Of a stretch of DNA of 64,000 nt, positions 26,039-34,343 are shown piece after piece. Made by a program: the position numbers and the translations under genes. The stretch spans positions 70,503-134,502 of the forward strand of contig NZ_AOJI01000002.1 in NCBI RefSeq assembly GCF_000336995.1, in the 5' to 3' direction. The number at the start of each line of letters is the position of its first letter. Position 1 is the first letter of the stretch. Under the pieces are notes generated by a model. The model did not search any database. It had not been told where the DNA came from and was given only the letters and a program-made list of their open reading frames with translations. This DNA comes from Halorubrum aidingense JCM 13560. Its GTDB lineage: Archaea; Halobacteriota; Halobacteria; Halobacteriales; Haloferacaceae.

Positions 26039-26919
26039 CAGACGGTCACCTCCTCGGGCTCGTCGAGTGCTCCGGGTTCGGGCGGCGACGGCGCCGTTAG
26101 CCCGCCTTGCGTCTCCAGGAACCGCGCGATCCGATCGAACTCCGCGAGCGTGTCGACTTCGTACTCCCGACGCGTGTTTCGGTGGCTCCGGACGAACTCG
26201 AACGCGCTGCACTGCTGCCGCCAGCAGCCCTCCATCATCGACGTCCGATCGCCGATCACCTCGGGCACCTCGAAGGGGACGTCGCCGACGATTTCGGTCT
26301 GATCTTTCGTCCCCTTGAACCCGATCGGGATCGCCCCCAACACGCCGACCTCGATGTTGAGCTGCGCCGCGAAGTTCGTCGCGAGTTCCTCGAGCCCCTC
26401 GACGGAGGCTTCGCCCTTCGCGGAGGGCTCGAAGGGGATCAACAGATTTCTCGTCGCGTAGATAGCGTTATACAGGTGATCGGACTCGGTCGCCGGCGGG
26501 TCACAGATGAGCACGTCGTAGCGCTCGGGCACGTCGTTTTCCGCCAGCACGCGGCGGAGCTGCGCGTAGATGTTGTAGGCGTCGCCGAAATCCTCGGCTC
26601 GGCTCTTCTCGCGCGCCAAGTGGTCCGAGAGATCCGACAGCGTGTTGTGCTCCGGGATGATGTCGATCCCTTCGGCGGTTCGGATCAGCGCGTCGAACTC
26701 GCCGGCCGGATTGTCGACGAGATGTCGGACCAGACTGTCGGCGGACGAGTCTCCGCGATCCTCGTCGACGTCGAAGAGCCGGCTCAAGTTCCCGTCTTGC
26801 GGATCGAGCGGAACGACGAGGACGTCGAGTCCGGCCCGTGCGTGTGCGCGAGCGACGTTTGCCGTGAGCGACGTCTTCCCCACACCGCCGGCTTCGCTGT
26901 ACACCGTGTACGAGAGCAT
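26038..26919 (-). CDS. parA: ParA-family partition ATPase
   Basis: 293 residues from ATG 26919. A GTG six codons upstream (26937) lies inside the first unit of the repeat array, which argues for the ATG. The deviant Walker A is EAGGVGKTSLTANVA with the ParA signature Lys pattern, followed by VLVVPLDPQDGNLSRLF (switch I region) and DVLICDPPATESD (Walker B). Length and layout fit single-domain plasmid ParA without an N-terminal HTH, so autoregulation would fall to the partner protein. It is the first gene of a two-gene operon for segregation of the replicon, or is a remnant of one integrated here. Confidence 0.88.
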   Translation of the reverse strand: MLSYTVYSEAGGVGKTSLTANVARAHARAGLDVLVVPLDPQDGNLSRLFDVDEDRGDSSADSLVRHLVDNPAGEFDALIRTAEGIDIIPEHNTLSDLSDHLAREKSRAEDFGDAYNIYAQLRRVLAENDVPERYDVLICDPPATESDHLYNAIYATRNLLIPFEPSAKGEASVEGLEELATNFAAQLNIEVGVLGAIPIGFKGTKDQTEIVGDVPFEVPEVIGDRTSMMEGCWRQQCSAFEFVRSHRNTRREYEVDTLAEFDRIARFLETQGGLTAPSPPEPGALDEPEEVTV

Positions 26920-26926
26920 ACCAGTG

Positions 26927-27238
26927 ATCTTAGACACAGATCACATAAACGTATGTCAGACACATGTCTCAGACAGATACATTAGAAACATGCCTATGTT
27001 AGTTGTCTGGGAAAGGCATCTAAGATAGTTGCCTAAGAACATCGCCCAAGAGAGTTGTAAAAGACAGTCGACTAAGACACGTAGATAAGGCAGAACCACA
27101 CGGAACTCGGCAAAGATAGCTACCTACGATTGCCGTGTCTGCTTGTTACCCGTGGTGCACGACTGCGTAATACGTCTAAGAACCACATCTAAGAAACAAA
27201 TCTCAGATTAGTATATAAGATAGAAGTCTTAGAATTTT
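26927..27238. repeat. 24-unit phase-locked 13-bp repeat array, candidate centromere/operator
   Basis: Tandem 13-base units with core TAAGA recur at exact 13-base steps from 26930 to 27229. Exact cores lie at 27021, 27034, 27073, 27177, 27190 and 27216. One-mismatch cores lie at 26930, 26956, 26969, 26982, 27047, 27060, 27086, 27112, 27125, 27203 and 27229. Seven units are degenerate (26943, 26995, 27008, 27099, 27138, 27151, 27164), but phase is kept through them. The approximate unit is G(T/C)C-TAAGA-CAGTT. The array abuts the parA start and is strikingly AT-rich. By position it is best read as the binding array of the ParA partner, acting as both centromere and parA operator. Confidence 0.8.
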
Positions 27239-27335
27239 ATGAAGCAGCTTGGTGAAACGCATCCGTGACGTCGTGCTGTATCTGGACGTATCTCTCGTCG
27301 AAGCAGTTCCAGACTCAGATGAGCGGACGCAATCG

Positions 27336-27632
27336 TCAGAACGAGACGGTCGATTCGTCCTCCGCCTCGGCTCCGAACGCCGTCCCACCACGGTCGTCGT
27401 AGTATTTGCGTCCGATGAATGTCTCATCGAGATTACCGACGATAGAGGCGTAAAGCGCATCCGAGGACAGGTACCGCTCCTCTCCGACCGGGTCTAAGAT
27501 CTCTCGAATAGTCACCGATTCACCAGATGGAGATGTTATTTTAATGACACCAATCTTGTCAATTACCGTTTCGTGTGTCACTGGGAACTCAAGCAACTCG
27601 TCGACGATCCGCTCTGTATCTGAATAATCCAT
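27336..27632 (-). CDS. DUF5789 family protein
   Basis: 98 residues. ELLEFPVTHETVIDKIGVIK, then ITSPSGESVTIREIL, then FIGRKYYDDRGG and a terminal TVSF match the haloarchaeal DUF5789 pattern (PV..E.L....G...L..P.G...TL.E.L, then IGRK.Y.DR). These are small soluble proteins of unknown function. Base composition is noticeably AT-richer than most of the window, like the adjoining repeat array, which suggests it travelled with the partition locus. It is transcribed toward parA. Confidence 0.7.
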   Translation of the reverse strand: MDYSDTERIVDELLEFPVTHETVIDKIGVIKITSPSGESVTIREILDPVGEERYLSSDALYASIVGNLDETFIGRKYYDDRGGTAFGAEAEDESTVSF

Positions 27633-27883
27633 ATCGATTTCTGGGAACTGAGGTCCCGGGTTCTACGGTACTGCGTGCACGACGAACCGAAATCAACCCC
27701 AATAATTTTCAGAAAATGTGTGTATTTGATTATCTGAGTTACAGGTATCGGAGTCAGTTCGCCTCCACCGACGTGAAACCCGTCCCGGGGTATCGTGCGC
27801 GTTCGATGCCCTCTGTAGGGCTCTATAGCGCTCTGTACCGGTTTGAAGTAACGACTATACTGGTCCCACCCGCATGAGGAGTC

Positions 27884-28339
27884 GTGACTCAACACAGCGG
27901 GCAGCCAGAGTATCGGATCGCGTTCGTCTGTGTCCAAAACGCTGGACGGAGCCAGATGGCGGCCGCGTTCGCCGAGCGCGAGCGCGACCGCCGCGACGCG
28001 GGCGATCGAATCGAGGTCATCACCGGCGGGACGCGGCCCGCCGACCACGTCCACGACGTCGTCGTCGAGGCGATGGGGGAGTTGGACGTCGACCTCGGCG
28101 ACCGAACGCCGCGAGAAGTGACGCCCGAGGAGCTACAGGCGGTCGATCTCGTCGTCACGATGGGGTGTTCGGCGTCAGACGTGTGTCCGGCGACGTGGAA
28201 CGGCGAGAACCGCGACTGGGGCCTCGACGATCCTCACGAGCGTCCGATCGAGGAGGTTCGCGAGATCCGCGACGAGATCGAAGAACGAGTCGTCGCGCTG
28301 TTCGACGAACTCCTGTCGGAGACGCCGTCCGCGGAGTGA
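27884..28339 (+). CDS. arsC: Arsenate reductase, low-molecular-weight phosphatase type
   Basis: 151 residues from a GTG start preceded by GAGGAG and, about 30 bases upstream, a TATA-like ACTATACTG. The P-loop FVCVQNAGRSQMAAAF carries the C-x5-R-S nucleophile motif, and GLDDPHE supplies the acid DP motif. Two more cysteines (VTMGCSASDVCPATW) correspond to the redox relay of thioredoxin-coupled ArsC. It would reduce arsenate to arsenite. It is convergent with the Hcs-arsA-arsD operon, completing the arsenic cluster. Confidence 0.88.
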   Translation: MTQHSGQPEYRIAFVCVQNAGRSQMAAAFAERERDRRDAGDRIEVITGGTRPADHVHDVVVEAMGELDVDLGDRTPREVTPEELQAVDLVVTMGCSASDVCPATWNGENRDWGLDDPHERPIEEVREIRDEIEERVVALFDELLSETPSAE

Positions 28340-28385
28340 CCCGATCGGCAGGGTCGTCAGTCGGCGCCGCACCTCTCGAACGCCG

Positions 28386-28610
28386 CTAACAGCAGCCGTC
28401 GTCGTCGACGCCGCAGACGCTACCGTAGTCGATCCCGGTTCGATCACCGATCGCGTCGTTACACTGCATCACCATCGTGGTGAACGCGAACTCCGATGAC
28501 GACGCTTTCGCCGCCGCGAGCTCCTCGCCGAGCGCCGCGGCGGCTGCAACAACCTCGTCGTCGGTGGCTCGGTCTTCGCCACCGTTCTGACCGGAAGCGC
28601 TCAACAGCAC
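28386..28610 (-). CDS. hcsS: Small CC-terminated arsenic-cluster protein (HcsS-like)
   Basis: 74 residues beginning at a GTG inside the end of the upstream gene (10-base overlap). It is helical and acidic, and ends GSVCGVDDDGCC followed directly by the stop. Haloarchaeal arsenic operons encode a small and a large protein each ending in Cys-Cys-stop, which I recall being named halo-CC-star proteins HcsS and HcsL. A further Cys (VMQCNDAIGDRTG) is internal. The Cys pair could bind arsenite or transfer it to ArsA, but this is an inference from context. Confidence 0.7.
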   Translation of the reverse strand: MLLSASGQNGGEDRATDDEVVAAAAALGEELAAAKASSSEFAFTTMVMQCNDAIGDRTGIDYGSVCGVDDDGCC

Positions 28611-29017
28611 CCACCTCCGGTCGACCGCGCGAACTCCTCGCCGATCTCGTCGCTCACGACGTCGTTCGTTCGCTGGAGGAGATCGACCAGCTCGCTTTGA
28701 GCGGCCTGCTGACGTTGGACCGTCTCGTTGGTCGACAGCTCCGTCTGGAGCTCTTTTAACTCTGCCATCACCGACTCGTCGAAACCGCCGCGCTGCATCT
28801 GCCGTTGCTTCTGTTCGTACTCTCGGAGGAGCGCCATCGCGTCGGCGTCCTCCTGTAGCGCCTCGTCGGCCGCGACGAACCGCTGGTACGTCTCCGATTC
28901 GCCGAGGGCGTCGAGGAACTCGCGGAGCGCGGCCTCGACGTTCGCCTCGGTGTCGCCGTCGACGGCCGCACTCGTGTTGCTCTCGGCGACATCGTCCGCG
29001 TCCTGCGCGTCGCTCAC
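28601..29017 (-). CDS. hcsL: Large CC-terminated, YlbF-like arsenic-cluster protein (HcsL-like)
   Basis: 138 residues, acidic and almost wholly helical. The middle (ALREFLDALGESETYQRFVA...ALLREYEQKQRQMQ...QSELVDLLQRTNDVVSDEI) resembles the YlbF/YmcA helical fold. The protein ends STGGGCC and stop, the CC-terminus shared with its downstream partner. It overlaps arsA by four bases (ATGA), so it is translated from the arsA message. Role unknown; the terminal vicinal cysteines suggest a metalloid-thiol function. Confidence 0.72.
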   Translation of the reverse strand: MSDAQDADDVAESNTSAAVDGDTEANVEAALREFLDALGESETYQRFVAADEALQEDADAMALLREYEQKQRQMQRGGFDESVMAELKELQTELSTNETVQRQQAAQSELVDLLQRTNDVVSDEIGEEFARSTGGGCC

Positions 29018-30963
29018 GAGGGCGTCACCTCCGGGGCCTCCGTCTCGGCGACGTCCGCGAGCCCGGTGATCGCCTCGCCGAAGGCACTGAGCTCGTCGAG
29101 CCCGATCGGTTCGTCTTGGCGGAGCGGCGCCAACATCAACGGCGCGTCGAACCGGTCGCGGATCTCGTCGAGGTACTGCGCCTGTTGGGCGCGTCGGTTC
29201 GCGAAGAAGGCGTTGTCGCCGTACTCCTCGGGGAGGAGGTAGTTGGCGACGACCAGCGAGGTCTCGATGCCGACCTGGTCTTCGAGGTCGGCGGCGGCCC
29301 GATACGCCTCCATCATGGGCGTGTACTCGGGGTACATCACGAACGCGAACGTGCTCTGTTCGGGGTCTTTCATCGTCTCGATGACCGCGTCGTACTGGTC
29401 GCCCTTCGCGGGGGCGGCGCCTTTCGTCAGCGAACCGAGGTCCATGAACCCCTTCCAGTCGGAGGGGAGTTCGAGCAGGCGGAGCGTGTGGCCCGTGGGG
29501 GCCGTATCGAAGACGACGACGTCGTAGCCGTCCTCGTCGAAGTAGCTCACGAACTTCTCTAAGGCGGCCATCTCCTCGGCACAGGGCGACTCCAGCTCCT
29601 CTTCGACGTTCGCGATCGCGGCGTCGACGTCGATCTGCGTGTCCTCTTTGTCCTCGTACATCTCGGTGACGTGGTCGAGGACCTGCTCGCGGTACTCCTC
29701 GAGCGCTTTTTCCTGGTCGATCCGCGCCGCGTCGAGGTTCTCTTGGCCGACCGACGTGGGCTCGTGGCCCACGGGCTCGCCGAAGATGTCCTCTAAGTGC
29801 GCGGCCGGGTCGGTCGTGACCACGAGCGTCTCGTGGCCCGCCTCGGCGAGCTTCGTCGCCGCCGTCGAGGCGACCGTGCTCTTGCCGACGCCGCCCTTGC
29901 CGGTGAAGAAGAGATACCGCGTCTCCTCGCCCGGTGTGAGTTGGTCGACGACCGCGTCGGGATCCGTCATCGCGTCGAAGTCGATCGCGCCGTCGCCGTC
30001 CACGTCGGTCGCCGCACCGACGTCGACGGTCGCCTCCGCGCCGTCGTAGAGGACACCGCCCACGTCCGCGAGCAGGTCGAGCCCGGCGATCTCGCCGGGC
30101 TGGAGCGGGTACGTCGCCATCGCGTCCGCGTCGAACTCCTCGCTGGCCCGCTCGATAACGGCCTGTTCGTCCGCGCGTTTCCCCTCGAAGAAGGGGTCTT
30201 CACACACCGACTCGGGGAGGTAGCCGTTGACGATCAGCAGCTGCGATTCGATCCCGAGGTCGGCGAGGTCGCTCGCGCTGCGTTCGATCTCGTCGATCGA
30301 GGAGTCCTCGGGCTTGCCGACGAACGCGAAGGAGGTGCGCTCGGCGTCCTGCAGCGTGTCGATCGCGCGCTCGTAGTCCCGTTTTTTGTCCTCCATCGAC
30401 GCCGCGGGTCCGATGCAGGTCGAGCCGCCCTTCTCGAGTTCGGCGTTCCAGTCGGAGGGGAGTTCCATCAGCCGGATCGTGTGGCCCGTCGGCGCCGTGT
30501 CGAAGACGACGGCGTCGTACTCGGGGCTGTCCATGAAGTCGACGAAGTTGTCGAAGGCGGCGATCTCCTCGACGCAGGGGCTGTTGAGCTGCTCTTCGAC
30601 CGTCTGGATCTCCTCGTCGCCGAGCAGTTCGCGCATCGGCTCGATCGTCTCCTGTCGGTACTCCTCGGCGGCGGCGTCGGGATCGATCTCGATCGCCGAG
30701 AGGTTCGCGATGTCGTCGATCGCGGTGACCTCGTGACCGATGTCCTGGCCGAAGATGTCCGAGAGGTTCGGCGCGGGGTCGGTGGTCACAAGCAGCGTCT
30801 CGTAGTCGTTGTCGGCGAGCCACGTCGCGGTCGCACAGCTCACCGTGCTCTTGCCGACGCCGCCCTTCCCGCTGAAAAAGACGAACTCGGTTTCCTCGCC
30901 GCTCGGTTCGACAATCTCGCGTGCGCTCGTTTTCGAGTCCGTCGGCCGTTCTGTCTGTGACAT
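29014..30963 (-). CDS. arsA: Arsenical pump-driving ATPase ArsA (two ATPase halves)
   Basis: 649 residues with two homologous ATPase domains. Each has a P-loop FSGKGGVGKSTVS or FTGKGGVGKSTVA, a DTAPTGHTIRLMELPSDW-type signal transduction motif (twice) and TTDPAPNL/TTDPAAHL switch residues. Conserved cysteines (NSPCVEEI and ESPCAEEM) occupy the metalloid-site position in each half. It is a cytoplasmic ATPase that would energise arsenite export through a membrane partner, but no ArsB or Acr3 gene lies in the window. It follows arsD by three bases and overlaps hcsL. Confidence 0.93.
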   Translation of the reverse strand: MSQTERPTDSKTSAREIVEPSGEETEFVFFSGKGGVGKSTVSCATATWLADNDYETLLVTTDPAPNLSDIFGQDIGHEVTAIDDIANLSAIEIDPDAAAEEYRQETIEPMRELLGDEEIQTVEEQLNSPCVEEIAAFDNFVDFMDSPEYDAVVFDTAPTGHTIRLMELPSDWNAELEKGGSTCIGPAASMEDKKRDYERAIDTLQDAERTSFAFVGKPEDSSIDEIERSASDLADLGIESQLLIVNGYLPESVCEDPFFEGKRADEQAVIERASEEFDADAMATYPLQPGEIAGLDLLADVGGVLYDGAEATVDVGAATDVDGDGAIDFDAMTDPDAVVDQLTPGEETRYLFFTGKGGVGKSTVASTAATKLAEAGHETLVVTTDPAAHLEDIFGEPVGHEPTSVGQENLDAARIDQEKALEEYREQVLDHVTEMYEDKEDTQIDVDAAIANVEEELESPCAEEMAALEKFVSYFDEDGYDVVVFDTAPTGHTLRLLELPSDWKGFMDLGSLTKGAAPAKGDQYDAVIETMKDPEQSTFAFVMYPEYTPMMEAYRAAADLEDQVGIETSLVVANYLLPEEYGDNAFFANRRAQQAQYLDEIRDRFDAPLMLAPLRQDEPIGLDELSAFGEAITGLADVAETEAPEVTPS

Positions 30964-30966
30964 TCG

Positions 30967-31296
30967 TTAGGCCTCCTGCGCGGTGGCGCTCTCGTCGATA
31001 GCCGCGGTCAGTTCGTCGTACGAGAGGTACTCCCCCTCGGCGACGATCTCGCCGTCGACGACCGTGATGGGGAGAATCGACGGGCCGTCCTCCTGAACGC
31101 GGTCGTAGATCCGCTGCGTTTCGAGGAACTGGTCGATGTTGTGCTGCATGTTCGCCCGGTTCACCTCCAGGTCGTCGAACGCGTCTTCGAGCTGGTCGAG
31201 CGCCGCGCTGACCGCGACGAGCTCGTCGTCGGGATCGGGACCGCAGACGCCGGTGGAACAACACATCGCCTCTTCGTACAGGGTGAGTTCAGTCAT
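30967..31296 (-). CDS. arsD: ArsD arsenic metallochaperone
   Basis: 109 residues. LTLYEEAMCCSTGVCGP has the three N-terminal cysteines used by ArsD to hold As(III), followed by helices and the strand PSILPITVVDGEIVAEGEYLS of the thioredoxin-like fold. ArsD hands arsenite to ArsA; the gene directly precedes arsA. Promoter and operator lie in the 334-base divergent region with arsR. Confidence 0.92.
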   Translation of the reverse strand: MTELTLYEEAMCCSTGVCGPDPDDELVAVSAALDQLEDAFDDLEVNRANMQHNIDQFLETQRIYDRVQEDGPSILPITVVDGEIVAEGEYLSYDELTAAIDESATAQEA

Positions 31297-31630
31297 TGTG
31301 TGTGGTGTCGGATCGTTTCTGATCGTCTGAAACGCCGTTCACAGCGAGGTGTACCGTCCGCGCACTCCACTGCGACCGATTCAATTGAACAAATTCTCAA
31401 ATAATCATAAATCCATCGATCGCGGTTGTCGCTCTGATCACGTCCGAGCGAATCGCCCGAACTATTCGTAAGGCTCATTTTGCCCACTGTAGTGCTCTTC
31501 TCCGCAATATGGGCCGTTAGGTAGATATGCCACCTTGGCTGAATAGTTGCTAAATTATCTCCGTGCTCGCGAGCTGGATATCGGCACACGGTCCATAACG
31601 CTTAATCTCGGAACCGCTCAATCGTTCCGT
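31297..31630. promoter_or_regulatory. Divergent arsD/arsR control region
   Basis: It contains a perfect palindrome TTCAATTGAA at 31380-31389 within an AT-rich stretch, a candidate ArsR operator. GCTTAATC near 31600 sits about 30 bases before the arsR ATG, as expected for a leaderless transcript. No gene is supported inside the region. Confidence 0.5.
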
Positions 31631-32023
31631 ATGTCATCGACTGATCGCCTGCGTCGGTACGTCGCCGACGAGTGCGGGTCCTGTACCGACGAGGACCTGT
31701 CCGAGCGACTGGCGGAACTGGAAGAACTGACCGGCTCCTCGGGCGAAACCGATCTCGAGAGCGACATCGAACTGCTGTCGGCGCTCGGCAACGAGACGCG
31801 GTACAAGATCGTCCGGACGCTCCACGCGGCCGGCGACGAACTGTGCGTGTGCGAGCTCTCACCGCTGCTGGACGTGAGCGACAGCGCGATCAGCCACGCC
31901 CTCTCGAAGCTCACCGACGCCGGTCTCGTCACGCGTCGGAAGGAAGGCAAGTGGCGAATGTACCGCGCCACGCCGCGCGCCAACGCCGTGCTCGTCGCGC
32001 TCGACGGCTCCCGGTCGCTGTGA
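31631..32023 (+). CDS. arsR: ArsR-family metalloregulator
   Basis: 130 residues from ATG 31631; a longer upstream frame is non-coding in character. The winged helix has ELLSALGNETRYKIVRTLH, then GDELCVCELSPLLDVSDSAI with the ELCVCE metal-binding motif in helix alpha-3, then HALSKLTDAGLVTRRKEGKW. An N-terminal extension contains ADECGSCTDEDL, a second Cys pair that may add to the sensor site. It represses the arsenic genes and dissociates on As(III)/Sb(III) binding. It is divergent from arsD. Confidence 0.92.
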   Translation: MSSTDRLRRYVADECGSCTDEDLSERLAELEELTGSSGETDLESDIELLSALGNETRYKIVRTLHAAGDELCVCELSPLLDVSDSAISHALSKLTDAGLVTRRKEGKWRMYRATPRANAVLVALDGSRSL

Positions 32024-32123
32024 GTCGTGCGGGCGGTCGCGTGCCGTCGTCCCGGCGCCGCGGCCGAGCCGCGAACCGCCGCTCGCTCGCCGACTGACGA
32101 CGACAGAACGGCTGAATCCCGTT

Positions 32124-33026
32124 CTAAGACGACGCAGGCTCGGTCTCCGCGAGTTCGATCCGCCCTTGCAGTTCGCGTTTCGACGTCGGGCTGATCGTGA
32201 TGTCCGATTGATCGAGCCGGTCTTTGACATTCCGTGCGTATGTCGATCGAACGCGGAAGATGTCTCGGTGTCGCGGGTCGTCGATCCAGTAGTGAACGCG
32301 GACGAGGACCGCGTCGCTGCCGAACTCGTCGACGTACGCTCTCGGCGCCGGGTCGGCCAGCACGCCGCGGATCTCGCTCGCCGCTGCCTGGAGGTGATCG
32401 AGCGCCTCGCCGATGTCGTCGTCGTACGCGATCCCGACGTGGTCCACGACTCGATACCGTCCGCGCCCGTACGGACGAGCGACGGTATCGCTGGTGAGCG
32501 TCGTGTTCGGGACGGTCACGAGCGTTCCGTCGGGCGCAGTGACACGGGTGACGCGAAGCGTGATCGATCGGATCTCGCCTTCCCCATCCGACCACTCGAT
32601 GTAGTCTCCGATGTTGAACTCGGGGTCGCCTACGAGCACTAGGCCGCTAACGATCGAGCCGATGACGGTCTGGGCGGCGACGCCGACGGCGAGCGTGCCG
32701 GCGGCGACGACGAGCGCGGAGTTACCCACCAACTGGCCGTACCCGGCGACGGCCGCCCCGACCACGACCGCGACGAGGAGCACCAACAGCCGAACGTACC
32801 GGGAGATCGCCTCTTGGATCGTCGGATTGTTTCGATTGCGACGCCGGATACCGCGGCTGATCGCGGGCTCGGCGACGTACCACCCGATGAAGAAGACGAC
32901 GGCGAAGCTGACGAAAAACCAACCGATATCAACGAGGTAGGGCCAGAGGTCGACGATCTCTCCGGGACCGACGTCCGGATCGAGCGCTACGGTCTGGAGG
33001 GCGATCGCGGCCGGGCGTGGCATCAT
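32124..33026 (-). CDS. MscS-family mechanosensitive channel
   Basis: About 300 residues. Three membrane helices (IGWFFVSFAVVFFIGWYVAE, YVRLLVLLVAVVVGAAVAG and the pore helix ALVVAAGTLAVGVAAQTVIG) are followed by the MscS beta domain (FNIGDYIEWSDGEGEIRSI, then LRVTRVTAPDGTLVTVPN). A C-terminal alpha/beta domain covers residues 200-290. Start taken at the ATG pair near 33026. Such channels release solutes on hypo-osmotic shock. The gene is convergent with arsR and divergent from the ornithine cyclodeaminase-like gene. Confidence 0.9.
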   Translation of the reverse strand: MMPRPAAIALQTVALDPDVGPGEIVDLWPYLVDIGWFFVSFAVVFFIGWYVAEPAISRGIRRRNRNNPTIQEAISRYVRLLVLLVAVVVGAAVAGYGQLVGNSALVVAAGTLAVGVAAQTVIGSIVSGLVLVGDPEFNIGDYIEWSDGEGEIRSITLRVTRVTAPDGTLVTVPNTTLTSDTVARPYGRGRYRVVDHVGIAYDDDIGEALDHLQAAASEIRGVLADPAPRAYVDEFGSDAVLVRVHYWIDDPRHRDIFRVRSTYARNVKDRLDQSDITISPTSKRELQGRIELAETEPASS

Positions 33027-33138
33027 ACGGCGTGTACACACACGCCTCGCACAAAATCCCGCGGACCGCAGTGGCCGCTTCGCGCCGATCGGTCGGCCGG
33101 ACGATCAGGCTAAGTCGGCGGGGGGCGACGCCCCGGAC

Positions 33139-34122
33139 ATGGTGCTCGTACTCTCCACGGAGGAGGTCGACCGAAGCCTCGATCTGGCGGGACTCGTCGA
33201 CGTGGTGGACGACGCGTTACTCAAACAGGCCGCCGGCGAAGTCGAACGACCGCATCGGCCGCACTTCCCGGTCGGTGCGGGCCTCGACGGCGACGAGCCC
33301 GTCGGAACCGGGATCGCGATGCCGGCGTACGTCCACGGCGCGGACCACTACGCGACGAAGCTCGTCGGCGTTCACGAGGGGAACGCGGAGCGAGGCCTCC
33401 CGACGATCAACGCTCAGATCGCGCTTACGGAGGCTCAGACGGGTCTCCCGAAGGCGTTCATGGCGGGGACGACGATCACGAACGCCCGGACCGGCTGTAT
33501 CGGGGCGGTCTCGGTCCGGGAGTTGGCTCCGGAGACGGGCGACGAGGGTCTCACGCTCGGAGTCGTGGGTGCGGGCGCGCAGGCGCGCTGGCAGACTCGG
33601 GCGATCGCGACCGTCGCGACGCTCGCGGACGTTCGGATCCACTCGCCGAGCGACTCGCGGAAGACGTGCGCGGCGGACCTGAGCGAGGAGGGGATTCCGG
33701 CGCGCGCGGTCGACACGCCCAGAGCAGCCGTCGAGGGTGCCGACGTGGTCGTGACCGCGACGACCGCGACCGAGCCCGTCTTCCCGCCCGACGCGCTCGC
33801 CGCGGGGAGCCTCGTCGTCGCCGTCGGCGCGTTCACGGCGGAGATGCAGGAGCTCGATCCCCGCGTCTTCGAGCGCGCCGAGCGGACGTTCGCAGACGTC
33901 CCCGAGGAGGCCGCCGAGACCGGCGATCTCCTCGCGAGCGACCTCGACGCGGACGACCTGATCGAACTCGGCGTCCCCCTCGCGAACGGGTACGCCCGGG
34001 AGTCACCCGACGGGGTGCTAGTGGTCGTGAGCGTCGGGTCCGCGACGCTGGACGCCGCGGCGAGCGAGACGGTCTACCGGCGGGCGGTCGAGGCGGGGGA
34101 CGGCACTGAGGTCCCGCTCTAG
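33139..34122 (+). CDS. Ornithine cyclodeaminase / mu-crystallin family protein
   Basis: 327 residues. The N-terminal substrate domain has GTGIAMPAYVHGADHYATKL, in which the catalytic-site Lys of the family is present (YATKLVGVH). The Rossmann domain has LGVVGAGAQARWQTRAIATV followed by VRIHSPSDSRKTCAADL, and AAVEGADVVVTATTATEPVF at the cofactor edge. The family includes ornithine cyclodeaminases, alanine dehydrogenase-like and ketimine reductase enzymes that use NAD(P). The exact substrate is undecided. The following LIV-type importer suggests amino acid metabolism. Confidence 0.87.
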   Translation: MVLVLSTEEVDRSLDLAGLVDVVDDALLKQAAGEVERPHRPHFPVGAGLDGDEPVGTGIAMPAYVHGADHYATKLVGVHEGNAERGLPTINAQIALTEAQTGLPKAFMAGTTITNARTGCIGAVSVRELAPETGDEGLTLGVVGAGAQARWQTRAIATVATLADVRIHSPSDSRKTCAADLSEEGIPARAVDTPRAAVEGADVVVTATTATEPVFPPDALAAGSLVVAVGAFTAEMQELDPRVFERAERTFADVPEEAAETGDLLASDLDADDLIELGVPLANGYARESPDGVLVVVSVGSATLDAAASETVYRRAVEAGDGTEVPL

Positions 34123-34310
34123 CTCGGTCGCCGCGACGGGCGGACCGCGCTCGACGGTCGTCGGAACCGGAACGGATATGTGGATCGATCGGGATGGTAT
34201 GCGATCGTCGAATAGTTCGCCGATTTAGATGTGTATCTTGGCTAATTTAAGGACAACTGGTTGAACATTCGGCGATTTTCGTCGCCGATCCGACCATGGT
34301 CGCCATGACA

Positions 34311-34319
34311 TTTATATAG
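34311..34319 (+). promoter_or_regulatory. TATA box of the LIV-type transporter operon
   Basis: TTTATATAG lies about 30 bases before the ATG at 34344, fitting a leaderless first gene. Confidence 0.6.
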
Positions 34320-34343
34320 TACTATGTGAGACCCGAAACTGGA

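Noticed and set aside
26927..27238. Reading the 13-bp array as a CRISPR array
   Set aside because: Units are 13 bases, contiguous and degenerate, with no spacers and no cas genes nearby.
26927..27238. Reading the 13-bp array as replication-origin iterons
   Set aside because: No replication initiator gene lies beside it and it abuts parA, so a partition role is preferred; an origin function cannot be fully excluded.
29797..30960. Plus-strand frame of about 387 codons opposite arsA
   Set aside because: Antisense shadow of a two-domain ATPase with all motifs intact.
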